Positions 23,872 through 34,628 of a DNA stretch of 64,000 nucleotides are shown one piece after another. The notes below the pieces were generated by a model. It saw only the letters and a list, made by a program, of their open reading frames with translations. It made no database searches and was not told where the DNA came from. The position numbers were made by a program, and so were the translations under genes. Location: NCBI GenBank assembly GCA_036898135.1, contig CM072513.1, positions 12,297,602 to 12,361,601 on the forward strand, in the 5' to 3' direction. The stretch is from Oncomelania hupensis. Lineage: Eukaryota; Mollusca; Gastropoda; Littorinimorpha; Pomatiopsidae. Numbering within the stretch: the stretch's first letter is position 1; each line of letters opens with the position of its first letter.

Positions 23872-24539
23872 TTAAAATTATTATTAGTTCACGAGCGGTA
23901 AAACTCGAAAACTAGCTCGGAAACTACTGTTTTTGGCTTTGGGAGTCCGGCGTCCGTACGTCCGTCCAGCGTTCATCCAGAGCCCATCCGTCAGTCCGGC
24001 GTCCAGAGGTGACATTTGCGCTTTTCTCTGAAACTAATGGCCGATTTCTTTCAAATTTGGTCTTTAGTTAGGAAATAATAAATCCTTCCAAACGACAACA
24101 AAAAAGATGAAGGTTGCAAAGAGAAATAGGTATAGGCCTACAGGGCAGCTGTGCGGTGTGGTTGGGCTGAGACTGCAGTGGAGGGAGGAAGAGGCAGGTG
24201 GCAAAGGGTTAAAGAAGCGGGCCAGAAGATTGAACAGCAGCGGGAAATGCACCAGAAGCTCCCTGTTGACCCCTCCCCTCTTCCCCACCCCATGTTAGTC
24301 CAGTCTTTGTTAGTCCTAACACTAGGCCAAGCGCTTTACACAACGACCGATGTCGGGTACCACCTTATTTCAAAACCCATATTTTCATACTGGAGGTAAT
24401 AGTGGTGTGATCACATTATGGCTTCCTGAACCTTTCGTCGCCACCAGCTAAAAAAGGGCAATTGTAGATTATAGTCATACGACACCGTAGCGTATAGGCG
24501 ACTACTGGTCACATTATTCTGAGACCAGCGAACCAGTTG
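23872..24539. other. Unassigned repeat-like DNA
   Basis: Bases 23935-24065 hold GTCCGTCC-rich sequence followed by GGCCGATTTCTTTCAAATTT. This resembles a dispersed non-coding repeat; a loosely similar layout occurs near 63745-63860. No gene is seen. Confidence 0.35.
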
Positions 24540-24830
24540 ATGAGAAGGGAAACTAATATGGTCACACGTTGGCCAATCCGGGATTCGAACCAGGTCCTAT
24601 CCTATCCCGTAACTCGAAGGTCGTAGGGGTACCACAGATGATCGTTTAACCAGCGTACTCCATCTTTCCCTGTCCTCAGCAACCCTGATTGTTTCGCTCA
24701 GTGTCAAACCAGTCCATTCTCGAATGTTGTCCTCCCACCTCTTTTTCGGTCTCCCTCTTCTTCTACCTCCTTGCACTGTGCCTTTCGGTTACTAGTAAGA
24801 CGCTCTACCAACTGAGATACCCGGTCCCAC
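24540..24830 (-). mobile_element. tRNA-derived SINE split by an RTE fragment
   Basis: On the minus strand the tRNA-like head begins near 24828: GGGACCGGGTATCTCAGTTG, then GTAGAGCGTCTTACTAGTAA (A box and anticodon region, AGT in the loop). It is interrupted at 24784 and resumes at 24595 with GGTTCGAATCC (a perfect B box) and CCGGATTGGCC. The insert is a 5'-truncated RTE 3' end. The anticodon stem is not well paired, so this is a SINE or tRNA pseudogene and not a working tRNA. Confidence 0.6.
24596..24784 (-). mobile_element. RTE-type LINE, 5'-truncated 3' end nested in a SINE
   Basis: It has the GGATA tail at 24596-24607 and the C-terminal codons of the RTE ORF on the minus strand (GRPKKRWEDNIREWTGLTLSE). 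The homology stops at 24784, where the SINE head resumes. Confidence 0.9.
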
Positions 24831-24916
24831 GCCGCCAGCTAATTTACAAGTGGACGTTTATACCCCCCCCCCCCCTTCCTTTCCACCCAACACCATCCTC
24901 GCCCCAACCATCCCTC

Positions 24917-25340
24917 TCCATCAGCACTGTTGACTGTGTAGTCTGTTCCTCTCCATCAGTACTGTTGACTGTGTAGTCTGTCCCTCTCCATCAGTACTGT
25001 TGACTGTGTATCGTCTGTTCCTCTCCATCAGTACTGTTGACTGTAGTCCGTTCCTCTCCATCAGTACCGTTGACTGTGTAGTCTGTCCCTCTCCATCAGT
25101 ACTGTTGACTGTGTAGTCCGTTCCTCTCCATCATTACTGTTGACTGTGTAGTCCGTTCCTCTCCATCAGTACCGTTGACTGTGTAGTCTGTCCCTCTCCA
25201 TCAGTACTGTTGACTGTGTAGTCTGTCCCTCTCCATCAGTACTGTTGACTGTGTAGTCTGTCCCTCTCCATCAGTACTGTTGACTGTGTAGTCTGTCTCT
25301 CTCCATCAGTACTGTTGACTGTTTAGTCTGTTCCTCGCCC
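24917..25340. repeat. 35-bp minisatellite, about 12 units
   Basis: Units contain CTCTCCATCAGTACTGTTGA and CTGTGTAGTCTGTCC. Confidence 0.95.
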
Positions 25341-25739
25341 TTTTCCTCGTCTATTTATATTGTCACAACGGACCCTCCATCCCCTGTCGTGTCCACCACC
25401 CCACCCCGCCCCATTTCCATGTCTATTTATACTGTCAGTGTACACAATAGGCCCTCCATTCCCAAGGCCTTCCCCCTCTACTCCGCCCCAGGAGGTAATG
25501 GTTGTATTACGGCAGCTGACAGACGATTTCCAGGTGTCTCCAGTACAGTTCTCAGCAGATATGCCAGGAACGCCGTTACCATAGTAGTTGGCTACTGAAC
25601 TTGATAGACGTCCTTTAATTGGAGTGGAGTAGAATAGTGAAATAAGGATGTCGCTAAGTGATTGGCACAATTAACTATACTTTAGGCCAACAACTCAGGG
25701 ATTACAAGTGTACCAGAGGCACTCTGGGAAACTCCAGTG
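25341..25739. other. Unassigned DNA between two minisatellites
   Basis: No gene is recognised. A pyrimidine-rich stretch with two copies of a TCCATGTCTATTTATAC-like motif lies at 25340-25440. Confidence 0.4.
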
Positions 25740-26898
25740 TTAACTGCGCGTTTGTGTAGTTATGGTCACCATTAGGACACAAAGGAATACTGTACGTTTG
25801 TGTAGTTGTGGTCACCATTAGGGCATAAAGGAATACTGTACGTTTGTGGAATTATGGTCACCATTAGTGCACAAAGGAATACTGTACGTTTGTGTAGTTA
25901 TGGTCACCATTAGTGCACAAAGGAATACTGTACGTTTGTGTATTTATGGTCACCATTAGAGCACAAAGGAATACTGTACGTTTGTGTATTTATGGTCACC
26001 ATTAGAGCACAAAGGAATACTGTACGTTTGTGTATTTATGGTCACCATTAGAGCACAAAGGAATACTGTACGTTTGTGTAATTATGGTCACCATTAGAGC
26101 ACAAAGGAATACTGTACGTTTGTGTAATTATGGTCACCATTAGGGCACAAAGGAATACTGTACGTTTGTGTAATTATGGTCACCATTAGAGCACAAAGGA
26201 ATACTGTACGTTTGTGTAATTATGGTCACCATTAGGGCACAAAGGAGTACTGTATGTTTGTGTAATTATGGTCACCATTAGGGCACAAAGGAGTACTGTA
26301 TGTTTGTGTAGTTATGGTCACCATTAGGGCACAAAGGAGTACTGTATGTTTGTGTAATTATGGTCACCATTAGGGCACAAAGGAATACTGTATGTTTGTG
26401 TAATTATGGTCACCATTAGGGCACAAAGGAGTACTGTATGTTTGTGTAATTATGGTCACCATTAGGGCACAAAGGAGTACTGTATGTTTGTGTAATTATG
26501 GTCACCATTAGGGCACAAAGGAGTACTGTATGTTTGTGTAGTTATGGTCACCATTAGGGCACAAAGGAATACTGTATGTTTGTGTAATTATGGTCACCAT
26601 TAGGGCACAAAGGAGTACTGTATGTTTGTGTAATTATGGTCACCATTAGGGCACAAAGGAGTACTGTATGTTTGTGTAATTATGGTCACCATTAGGGCAC
26701 AAAGGAGTACTGTATGTTTGTGTAGTTATGGTCACCATTAGGGCACAAAGGAGTACTGTATGTTTGTGTAATTATGGTCACCATTAGGGCACAAAGGAAT
26801 ACTGTACGTTTGTGTAATTATGGTCACCATTAGGGCACAAAGGAGTACTGTATGTTTGTGTAGTTATGGTCACCATTAGGGCACAAAGGAATACTGCA
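25740..26898. repeat. 46-bp minisatellite, about 25 units
   Basis: Units contain CGTTTGTGTAATTATGGTCA and CCATTAGGGCACAAAGGAAT. Variants change in blocks (GTAG/GTAT/GTAA, GGAATAC/GGAGTAC, GTACG/GTATG), so the left part differs from the right part. Confidence 0.95.
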
Positions 26899-26984
26899 CG
26901 CGCCGATGGCGGCCAGACACGCATGCACAACCTATAATAATTGTTCATTGACCTCTCACAGATAGTTGGATGGTTTTTGCTATT

Positions 26985-27166
26985 CTATTTTTGTCTTTTT
27001 TGTAATTTGTGTACATAGTTGTAAATAGTTTGTACCTTTACTGTTCCGTCTTTTGGTGTATTATAGCAAAAGCGATGTTTTATCATGTGCATGTATTTAT
27101 ATGTAATGACTATGTAAAGCGTGGTGAGTCTGGTCATAGGCTGGAGTACCGGCTATATAAAAATCC

Positions 27167-27220
<54 letters not shown>

Positions 27221-27225
27221 GTACG
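26985..27225 (+). mobile_element. L2/CR1-like LINE 3' UTR with ATT tail
   Basis: TAAAGCGTGGTGAGTCTGGT, then CCGGCTATATAAAAATCCG and about 17 ATT units, the same kind of terminus as at 8464 and 31497. There is no coding part. Confidence 0.6.
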
Positions 27226-27652
27226 GATTACCCCCATCCTCTCTTTTAGTGGTGTCCAAGGGTGCTGGTCGTTAGTGACCAACAACTCGTTATGTCACCC
27301 CAACCCTTGTCAAGGAATACAAAACACAGCCGTCAGGGGTTATTGGTTGAAAGAAATAGGTATTTAGTTCCCATGCTATTATGTTGTTAACTACCTGTCT
27401 TCTGTAGGACTTCACGTCGGTGTCTCTGTTTGGCGTCATTCTTGTCGGAAGTCGAAGATAACGCATTTGATTCTTTTGTGTGGTCACTGCTATGCAATAA
27501 AAGAAAATCACGTAAATTTGCCGACTGCATTTTTCTGATTTAAATTGAACCTAAGGTCCGGTTAAAAAAAAAACAACTTGCAGTAGGTAAGTAGTAGGTA
27601 GCGATAATAATAATAATAATATAATACAGGATGCAATCACGGTAGGTATATA

Positions 27653-27727
<75 letters not shown>

Positions 27728-28031
27728 GTAATATGATCACAGAAGAAACAAGGTTACTTTATCCTTTCCACTGTCGAAGAATCCACCACAGAGATCACAT
27801 GGACATGACTGTGTGGATTTGGCAAACACACTCTACTAACATTATATAGTAACTATCCAACAGGCCTACCAACAAAGCAATCATTCCTAAACAATGAATA
27901 CTAGTATATTGGAAGCCATATTAGTGAGAGAGGGACGATGCAATAAAATGCCACAGTACCAGATCGTGATGTCCTGTTGCAAAAAGCTCTGAAGCATAAA
28001 TTAAGTTAATGAGATGGGGGGGGGGAGAGAT

Positions 28032-28076
<45 letters not shown>

Positions 28077-28079
28077 GAG

Positions 28080-28115
<36 letters not shown>

Positions 28116-28559
28116 AATTGTTTTGCACTAAAGCTCAGCAAAGCCTGCAGGACGATGCCAGAAAATGGTTGTGTGGTGTGAACTAATGTAGGCTATCTTA
28201 TATTAAAACCACACGTGTCCACCAAAGCAAGACGGCGTGCACAAACTAACTTGTAAAGGTCAGAGTGAATGATTTAGCACTACAGCTCCGAACAGCGTAT
28301 CGCGCGATGTCAGATAATAGTTTGACGGCGTTAACTAATGTATCTTCAGTTAAATACTAATAGATCACGCCTGCGTTAACACTGCGAAGACACACACACA
28401 GACACCAGTAAGCAATCGAACAAACAGATAGACAGACAGGAAGGAAGGAAGCAGGCGGGCAGAGCAGACACACACACAGAGAAAAGTTTACACAGATAAA
28501 AACGACAGGTAAGTCAGACTGATAACAAAATGCCACTGACGTCACAAACTACCATTAGC
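27226..28559. other. Unassigned DNA with TA and GA microsatellites
   Basis: A TA run of about 40 units lies at 27646-27724 and GA runs at 28036-28113. No gene is recognised. This is where the last exon of the minus-strand glucuronyltransferase gene might be expected; I could not find it. Confidence 0.5.
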
Positions 28560-28960
28560 ATTAGGGAACAACACTTTCACCATCATCACTACCACCAATA
28601 CCAAAACCATTACAGTTACCACCACCACCACCATTAATATCAACATCAACCACCACCAACATTAATATCAACATCAACCACCACCAACATTATTATCAAC
28701 ATCAACCACCACCAAAATTAATATCAACATCAACCACCACCAACATTAATATCAACATCAACCACCAACAACATTAATATCAACATCAACCACCACCAAC
28801 ATTAATATCTACATCAACCACCAACAACATTAATATCAACATCAACCACCACCAACATTAATATCTACATCAACCACCACCAACACCACTATCTACATCA
28901 ACCACCACCATTAATATCAACATCAACCACCAACACCACCACAGCAACAAAAACAACAAC
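28560..28960. repeat. 28-bp minisatellite, about 13 units
   Basis: Units contain CCACCACCAACATTAATATC and AACATCAA. It begins about 75 bp beyond the 3' end of glucuronyltransferase exon 2, inside the downstream intron. Confidence 0.9.
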
Positions 28961-29036
28961 CAAACATCGCCATTACGTCACTACCATCACCACCAGCCAA
29001 GGACACCACAAAGGCCAAGGCGGCACTGTGAATTAC

Positions 29037-29967
29037 CTGACTAATCCTGTTGAAGCCGTACTGCTTGAAGCGCTCGTCGTACAGCGGCAAGGAGGCAGCG
29101 GCGATGTAGAACGGTTCCCAAGGGTCTACCCAGGGCACAATATACGCTACCCTCAGCTGCCCGTCGGGTGACGGAGGTGCGTCCCTCCAGCGTAAGTAAT
29201 CCGTGGGTCGCTGGCACTTGGCGCACAGCTGACTGTAGAAGGGGCGGGCAGTGACGGAAGCCCAGGCTTGCAGCAGCTCACGCTTGGTCCTGGGCACTGC
29301 CGAGCCGCTCTTCAACTCGAACGAAGGCACCACAAAGGCCGTCCTGCTCAGCGACAACGACGACGACAACGTCTGTAACGAACCCAGCGAAGCTAAAGAG
29401 GACAAGGAGCGGTTTTCCCGTTCCAGACGCGCCAGTAACTGGCGGAACTGGACCCGTAAGTCTTGCGACGGCAGCATGTCCACGTCCACCACGAAGACGT
29501 AGCGAGTCTGCACGTAGTTGATGGCCAAATTCCTCAGCACGTTGTGAGGGTATTGGATGTCGGCCACGGCGTAGTTCTTCTGGTCTTCACCGTCGTTCGT
29601 GTTAGCTCGGGACGGTGGGTGCTGGGAACAAGACGACAGCCAGGTCTCGGTGGCTTTAGCGATCGCCTCCACGTCCTTGGGGATTCTGTTGATAGGGAAG
29701 GCCAAGTGAAAAGTCACGTACTTAAAGACGCTGTCGCTGCAAAAGTGGTAGTACAGAATGCTCTGGATGGTGTTCTGGAAATCGTCGTCATAGGTAAACA
29801 CCGACACCGATACTGGTCCTTTCCAACACTCGCTCAGCGCCACCAAGTGATGCAGATGGTTGGACGTGCACTGCGTCACCAGCGTGATGTCATGCGCATT
29901 GTCCAACACCACGTGCTCTGACGTCAGAAAGTTGTCTATCATGAGGTATGTTCCGCTTTTGTCCAGT
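29037..29967 (-). CDS. B4GAT1: Beta-1,4-glucuronyltransferase 1-like, exon 2 (GT49 catalytic domain)
   Basis: With exon 1 this gives 395 residues; exon 2 supplies residues 86-395. It starts after a TTGCTGTTGCAG acceptor (codon AG|A, Arg) and ends at CAG|GTAATT on a codon boundary. The catalytic domain shows TLVTQCTSNHLHHL, WKGPVSVSVF, YPHNVLRNLA, the metal-binding DVDM motif at about residues 246-249, VVPSFEL, FYSQLCAKCQ and VPWVDPWEPFY at about 362-372, ending in YGFNRISQ. These match the B4GAT1/LARGE-type GT49 family. The family adds glucuronic acid to xylose in the Golgi to prime matriglycan on alpha-dystroglycan; function here is by homology. About 60 C-terminal residues (the ELHVAGFD region) are missing and must lie in a further exon that I did not find. 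Confidence 0.9.
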
Positions 29968-30044
29968 CTGCAACAGCAATATATTTTATAATTGATCGCA
30001 TAAAGCAAAGGCAGACAAATACACGTATTACCTACTCTGGTCAT

Positions 30045-30330
30045 AGGTAAATAATAGTACATTGATCATAGGATAATAATGGTACACTCGTCATAGGTAA
30101 CTAATGGTACACTGGTCATAGGTAAGTAATGGTACATTAGTCACAGGTAAATAATGGTACATTGGTCATAGGTAAATAATGGTACGCTGGTCATAGGTAA
30201 ATAATGGTACATTGGTCATAGGTAAATAATGGTACATTGGTCATAGGTAAATAATGGTACAATGGTCATAGGGTATACAATAGTACACTGGTCATAGGTT
30301 AATAATGGTACACTGGTCATAGGTAAATAA
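30045..30330. repeat. 25-bp minisatellite in glucuronyltransferase intron 1
   Basis: About 11 units with GGTCATAGGTAAATAATGGT and ACATT lie inside the 508-bp intron between the two exons. They do not touch the splice sites. Confidence 0.9.
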
Positions 30331-30475
30331 GAGCAGACATAGCATCTTAGTATCAGCTATCACCAGGCACGACCAGTCACTCGTTTTCCTAGTAGGTATC
30401 AAAATTCAGATCATGACACTGACTAAAGCTCAATAATTAACCAAAGCAACACCAACAAAATAAAGTTGCACCTAC

Positions 30476-30729
30476 CTGTAAGAGTTCTTCACTCTCTCGC
30501 TCATCTCGGCCACCACCGTTCTGAAGGTTCGACCCTGCAGCTGCCTGCCGACTCCTCCTCCAGCCCCATGACCTTCAGCTCCCTCCTTAGCCTCCAAGCG
30601 AGTGAGGAGCATCATGTGAATCAGCTGCAACAGCACCACGGTCAGGACCAGCACCACAATTAACCGACCCAGCCTCAAATTCTGAAGTAAGCGCTGTGGC
30701 CAGCGTCGAGCAGTGTTCCACGCTCTCAT
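30476..30729 (-). CDS. B4GAT1: Beta-1,4-glucuronyltransferase 1-like, exon 1 (signal anchor)
   Basis: The ATG at 30729 starts MRAWNTARRWPQRLLQN, a short basic cytoplasmic tail. An uncleaved hydrophobic anchor follows at residues 22-42 (LIVVLVLTVVLLQLIHMMLL), then a Glu/Gly-rich stem. This is the type II layout expected of Golgi glycosyltransferases. The exon ends at TACAG|GTAGGT in phase 2, compatible with the phase of exon 2. No other in-frame ATG between the start and the anchor would give a better N-terminus. Tail, anchor and stem are poorly conserved in the family, so identity rests on exon 2. Confidence 0.85.
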
Positions 30730-31139
30730 TCTATCCTATGTTCGCCACACTGACCTTCATATATACGTCTTGCTAAATTGTGATTGCTGTTGCTGTCAAT
30801 TGCGTTGGTGCTGACAACGTCGCTGCGGCTGCCAATGTTGACAATGTCGTTGTGGCTGATAATGACAGTGTCGTTAATGTTACCGAAGCTGCCAATGATA
30901 CCAATGTAGCTGAGTTTGATGGCTGCAAGATGATACGAGCACAGCCTCAGGTCGCTGATAGGAGCAAACCCAACAAGGGCGACACTGAAGTCTATGTGGT
31001 TGACATGTGTTTACGTTGCCGTCCACTCCATCACGGAACACTCCTTTGGTGCATCAAAACTTGCATCTATTTTCTTAGGATTGCACGGTCTGCAAAAACA
31101 AGACACAATTGGTTCAGAAACTGAAAACAGGTAAGGTTA
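30730..31139. other. Region upstream of the glucuronyltransferase gene
   Basis: It should hold the 5' UTR and promoter of the minus-strand gene, but I see no TATA or other clear motif. Bases 30780-30905 contain degenerate GCTGCCAATGTTGACAATG-type repeats, which give a spurious Ala/Val/Asn-rich open frame on the plus strand. Confidence 0.35.
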
Positions 31140-31215
31140 AAGATATTGCCGTAACCTTTGTGTCCTTGGTGCGAATAACCTTTGTGTCCTTGGTGCGAAT
31201 AACCTTTGTGTCCCT
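31140..31215. repeat. 24-bp triplication
   Basis: Three copies of CCTTTGTGTCCTTGGTGCGA followed by ATAA. Confidence 0.85.
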
Positions 31216-31493
31216 GGTGAGAGGGAGAGAGACGGTGGTCGAGCCTTCAGTTTTTTCTCCGTTCAGACCTGGAACTCGCTACCTCGGTCCGTCCGTCACA
31301 GTCCTTCACTAGCATCTTTTAAAATGAACTTGAAGACGCCTCTTTTTTAGAGATGCCTTTTCTTAGCCGCACTCAGTGAATGTTTTTGGGTGTAAGGATA
31401 TGTGTGTGGTTGCGTGTTATTGACCAGTGTATGCATGTTGTGTTTACATTTGTTTGTTTAAAGCGCTTTGTGATTTTGGAAAGCTCTGTATAA

Positions 31494-31565
<72 letters not shown>
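31216..31565 (+). mobile_element. L2/CR1-like LINE C-terminal end and ATT tail, split by the full-length RTE
   Basis: Translation near 31265-31350 gives WNSLPRS, then SPSLASFKMNLKTPLF, the final residues of L2/CR1 ORF2. TAAAGCGCTTTGTGATTTTG, a short spacer and an ATT run (31497-31565) follow. The ATT run continues at 34902-34957 beyond the RTE, so the RTE landed inside this tail. Confidence 0.75.
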
Positions 31566-31566
<1 letters not shown>

Positions 31567-31571
31567 CTATC

Positions 31572-34500
31572 CTATCCTGTCCCATAACCCGAAGGTCGTA
31601 GGGGCACCACAGATGATCGCTTAACCAGCATACTCCATCTTTCTCTGTCCTCAGCAGCCCTCATGGCTTCGCTCAGTGTCAAACCAGTCCATTCTCGAAT
31701 GTTGTCCTCCCACCTCTTTTTCGGTCTCCCCCTTCTTCTACCTCCTTGCACTGTGCCTTGCAGAATGGTCTTTGCAAGGCCTGATGATCTGGTGACGTGG
31801 CCATACCATCGGAGTTTCCGTTTCTTCACCACTGTGAGCAGGTCATCGTGTTGTCCAATGGCTTGTGTGATGGTCTGTCGGACTTCAACGTTGGTGATGT
31901 GTTGGGTATAGGAAATGCACAGAAGTCTTCTGTAGCACCTCATCTCCATGCTTTGTATTCTTCGTTGGAGATGTGCTGTGAGGGTCCATGCTTCGCAAGC
32001 ATATAGGAAGATGGAGATGACCAGAGAGCGCAGCAGTCTTACTTTGGAATGTAGACTGATGGTTCTGTCTTTCCAAATGGGCTTCAACCTTGTCAGGGCA
32101 GCAGTTGTTTGTGCGATCCTGGAGAGGACTTCCTGTCGAGACCCATTGTCTGACACAATGGCTCCTAAATATTTGAAGCTGTGCACTGTGTTGAGGGATT
32201 GGCCTTGTACTTTGATGTCCGTGTTGATGCCATTGGTGTTGTTGGTCATCATTTTGGTCTTCTCCGCACTTATTTCCATTCCATAAGCTCTGGAGGTGGT
32301 GTCAAGCCTCTGTACAAGCTGTTCAAGTTCTTGTTCCTCTCCAGCCAATCCATCAATATCATCCGCAAAACGAAGATTGGAGATTGCTCTGCCCCCTATA
32401 CTGACTGTGCCTTCGTGATCTGCAAGAGCATCTGACATGATGCGCTCTAGGAAGATGTTGAAGAGTGTTGGAGAGAGTAGGCATCCTTGACGCACACCGA
32501 TTGTTGTTCTGAACCAGTTCCCGATGACGCTGTTATGGAGGACTGCACTGGTAGCCTTGTCATACAGGCTTTTGATGACTTCTATAATTTTAGGGCTGAT
32601 GTTGTACACTTTCATGGTTGCCCATAGAGCTGCATGCCAGACTCGGTCAAATGCCTTCTTGAAGTCTATGAACACATGATATAGATGTTGTTGGTGCTGT
32701 AGGTATTTCTCACAGATTATTCTGAGGTTGAAAATCTGTTCAGTGGTACTTCGCCCTGCCATGAATCCTGCTTGTTCTTCAGCTATGATTTGTTCAGCTT
32801 GTGGTTTCAACCTGTTGAGTATTATTTTCAGGAGGACCTTGCTGGGATGGCTGATGAGGCTGATGGTGCGGTAATTTTCACACTCCTGAAGGTTACCTTT
32901 TTTGGGAAGAGTGATGACAAGCGACTGGGTCCATGGTGTAGGCCATTCCCCACTCTGCCAGATCTTGTTGCAGATAATGGTGAGAGCATCAGTCATCGCT
33001 TCTCCTCCTGCTTGTAGCAGTTCCGCTGGTATGTTGTCCACTCCCGCTGACTTCCCTTTCTTCAGCGATTGCACTGCTGCCTCAACTTCTTCCCGGAGAA
33101 TTGGGAGGATTTCTTCTTCTTCTCTGCTCTCGGGACATGCTAGAACTGATGGGTCTCCATTTGGTGTATGGTTGTAAAGGTCAGAGCAGTACTCTGTCCA
33201 TCTGTCCAAGACTTCTTGTTCTTCTGTAAGGCAAATGCCAGACTTGCTTTGGATAGTGGAGACTTTGAGCTGTTTAACACTTGTCAGCCGCTTCACAGTC
33301 TGGTAGGCCTTCTTGCTGTTGTTCTTGTTCAGATTGTTCTCTATTTCCTGGCATTGATCTTCTATCCAGTTCTCCTTTGCTGTGCGCATGCCTTTTCGGA
33401 TGTCATTGTTGATTTTTCGGTAGACATCAGCTCCCTGTGAGGTGTTCTTTTTCTTTTTTAACTCTCTTCGTTTATCACACAGATCCAAAAGTTCAGGTGT
33501 GATCCACGGCTTCTTCTTTGGTCGGTGCTTGCCAAGGATCTCAGTGGCGGCATCTGTTACAGCTGAGTTGAAGGTAGTGGTCATGGTGTTGACATCTACT
33601 TCGCCTGCCCCCAAAATAAGCAGTGGTGCAAATTTCCCTCCAATTGTGGCCTGAAATATTTTTGCCACCTCCGGGTCTTGCAGTTTGTCCAGGTCGAACT
33701 TCAGCCTAGTGCACTTTGCTGTTACTCTCTTCAAATGGAGCCGGAAAGACATCATCACGAGATCGTGGTCACTTCCAATGTCTGCTCCTGGAAAAGTGCG
33801 TGTCCTGCCAATGTTGATGCTTGATCTGAAGCGTTTCTTGACCATGATGTAGTCGATCTGGTTGTGATGTTCCCCGCCGGGACTGTGCCATGTCCATCGT
33901 CTGGATTTTTTGTGGAGACCAAGCGTGTTTGCCAGTACCAGATTGTTGTATCTGGCAAACTCCAATAGCCTCAGACCCCTGTCATTTGTCTCGTTGTTGC
34001 AGTGGGGTCCGCATGTGTCTCCCCAGTTGTGGTGCGCATCTTGGCCAACCTTGGCATTCCAGTCGCCTTGCACTATGACTATGTCCTTCTTCGGCACTTG
34101 GTCAAGGACCGCCTGTATATTTTCATAAAAATCCTCCACTTCGCTGTCTTCATAGTCTGATGTTGGGGCATAGGCCTGGATGATGGTAATGTTGAAAGGG
34201 ATTGCTCTCAGACGGATGGTAATGAGTCTACTGGAGACTGGGCGGCAACCCATGACAGTGGCTAGAATGTTCTTGTGGACCAAGAATCCAACGCCGTGTT
34301 CGTGCCTGTCATCTCTACCGCTGAAATAGAGCTTGTGGCCTTTGTCAGTCGTTGTTTCACCTAGGCCTTTCCAGCGCAGTTCGCTGATACCTAGAACGTT
34401 CCATCGATAGTGGTCCAGCTCGTGGGCCAGTTCTTCTAATTTTCCTTCCGCAGTTAGGGTCCTGACATTCCAGGTTCCTATGACGATGTTGTTTCTCGTG

Positions 34501-34628
34501 CGGATCTTGCTAGTTTGTCCATCAGTAGCATACTTTTCACCTCCGTCCTGGTGGCCAACGGAAGGCGCGGTCCTTGTGTAGCCGGGCGACGACCGATCCG
34601 GCATGGAATTAGTGGATAGCCTCATCAT
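31572..34628 (-). CDS. RTE ORF2: endonuclease-reverse transcriptase, intact
   Basis: From the first ATG at 34628 the protein has 1018 residues. The frame is also open upstream of that ATG, but without another ATG nearby. The endonuclease is N-terminal: TWNVRTL (52-58), SELRW (82-86), AYAPTSDYED, GDWNAK (188-193), QIDYIMV and GSDHDLV (285-291) supply the metal and catalytic residues. The reverse transcriptase follows: SAGVDNIPAELL (about 527), FIDFKKAFD (motif A, Asp655), GVRQGCLLSP (motif B, about 711), FADD (motif C, 754-757), GMEISAEKTK (D) and KYLGAIVSD (E). The C-terminus carries KLRWYGHV and RRRGRPKKRWEDNI, common in RTE proteins. Family role: nick the target and prime reverse transcription there. 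All key residues are present. Confidence 0.95.
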   Translation of the reverse strand: MMRLSTNSMPDRSSPGYTRTAPSVGHQDGGEKYATDGQTSKIRTRNNIVIGTWNVRTLTAEGKLEELAHELDHYRWNVLGISELRWKGLGETTTDKGHKLYFSGRDDRHEHGVGFLVHKNILATVMGCRPVSSRLITIRLRAIPFNITIIQAYAPTSDYEDSEVEDFYENIQAVLDQVPKKDIVIVQGDWNAKVGQDAHHNWGDTCGPHCNNETNDRGLRLLEFARYNNLVLANTLGLHKKSRRWTWHSPGGEHHNQIDYIMVKKRFRSSINIGRTRTFPGADIGSDHDLVMMSFRLHLKRVTAKCTRLKFDLDKLQDPEVAKIFQATIGGKFAPLLILGAGEVDVNTMTTTFNSAVTDAATEILGKHRPKKKPWITPELLDLCDKRRELKKKKNTSQGADVYRKINNDIRKGMRTAKENWIEDQCQEIENNLNKNNSKKAYQTVKRLTSVKQLKVSTIQSKSGICLTEEQEVLDRWTEYCSDLYNHTPNGDPSVLACPESREEEEILPILREEVEAAVQSLKKGKSAGVDNIPAELLQAGGEAMTDALTIICNKIWQSGEWPTPWTQSLVITLPKKGNLQECENYRTISLISHPSKVLLKIILNRLKPQAEQIIAEEQAGFMAGRSTTEQIFNLRIICEKYLQHQQHLYHVFIDFKKAFDRVWHAALWATMKVYNISPKIIEVIKSLYDKATSAVLHNSVIGNWFRTTIGVRQGCLLSPTLFNIFLERIMSDALADHEGTVSIGGRAISNLRFADDIDGLAGEEQELEQLVQRLDTTSRAYGMEISAEKTKMMTNNTNGINTDIKVQGQSLNTVHSFKYLGAIVSDNGSRQEVLSRIAQTTAALTRLKPIWKDRTISLHSKVRLLRSLVISIFLYACEAWTLTAHLQRRIQSMEMRCYRRLLCISYTQHITNVEVRQTITQAIGQHDDLLTVVKKRKLRWYGHVTRSSGLAKTILQGTVQGGRRRGRPKKRWEDNIREWTGLTLSEAMRAAEDRERWSMLVKRSSVVPLRPSGYGTG

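Noticed and set aside
29251..29921. Plus-strand reading frames opposite glucuronyltransferase exon 2
   Set aside because: Shadow frames of the GC-rich coding exon; they show no domain.
30780..31124. 114-codon Ala/Val/Asn-rich protein
   Set aside because: It comes from degenerate short repeats upstream of the minus-strand gene, with no homology recognised.
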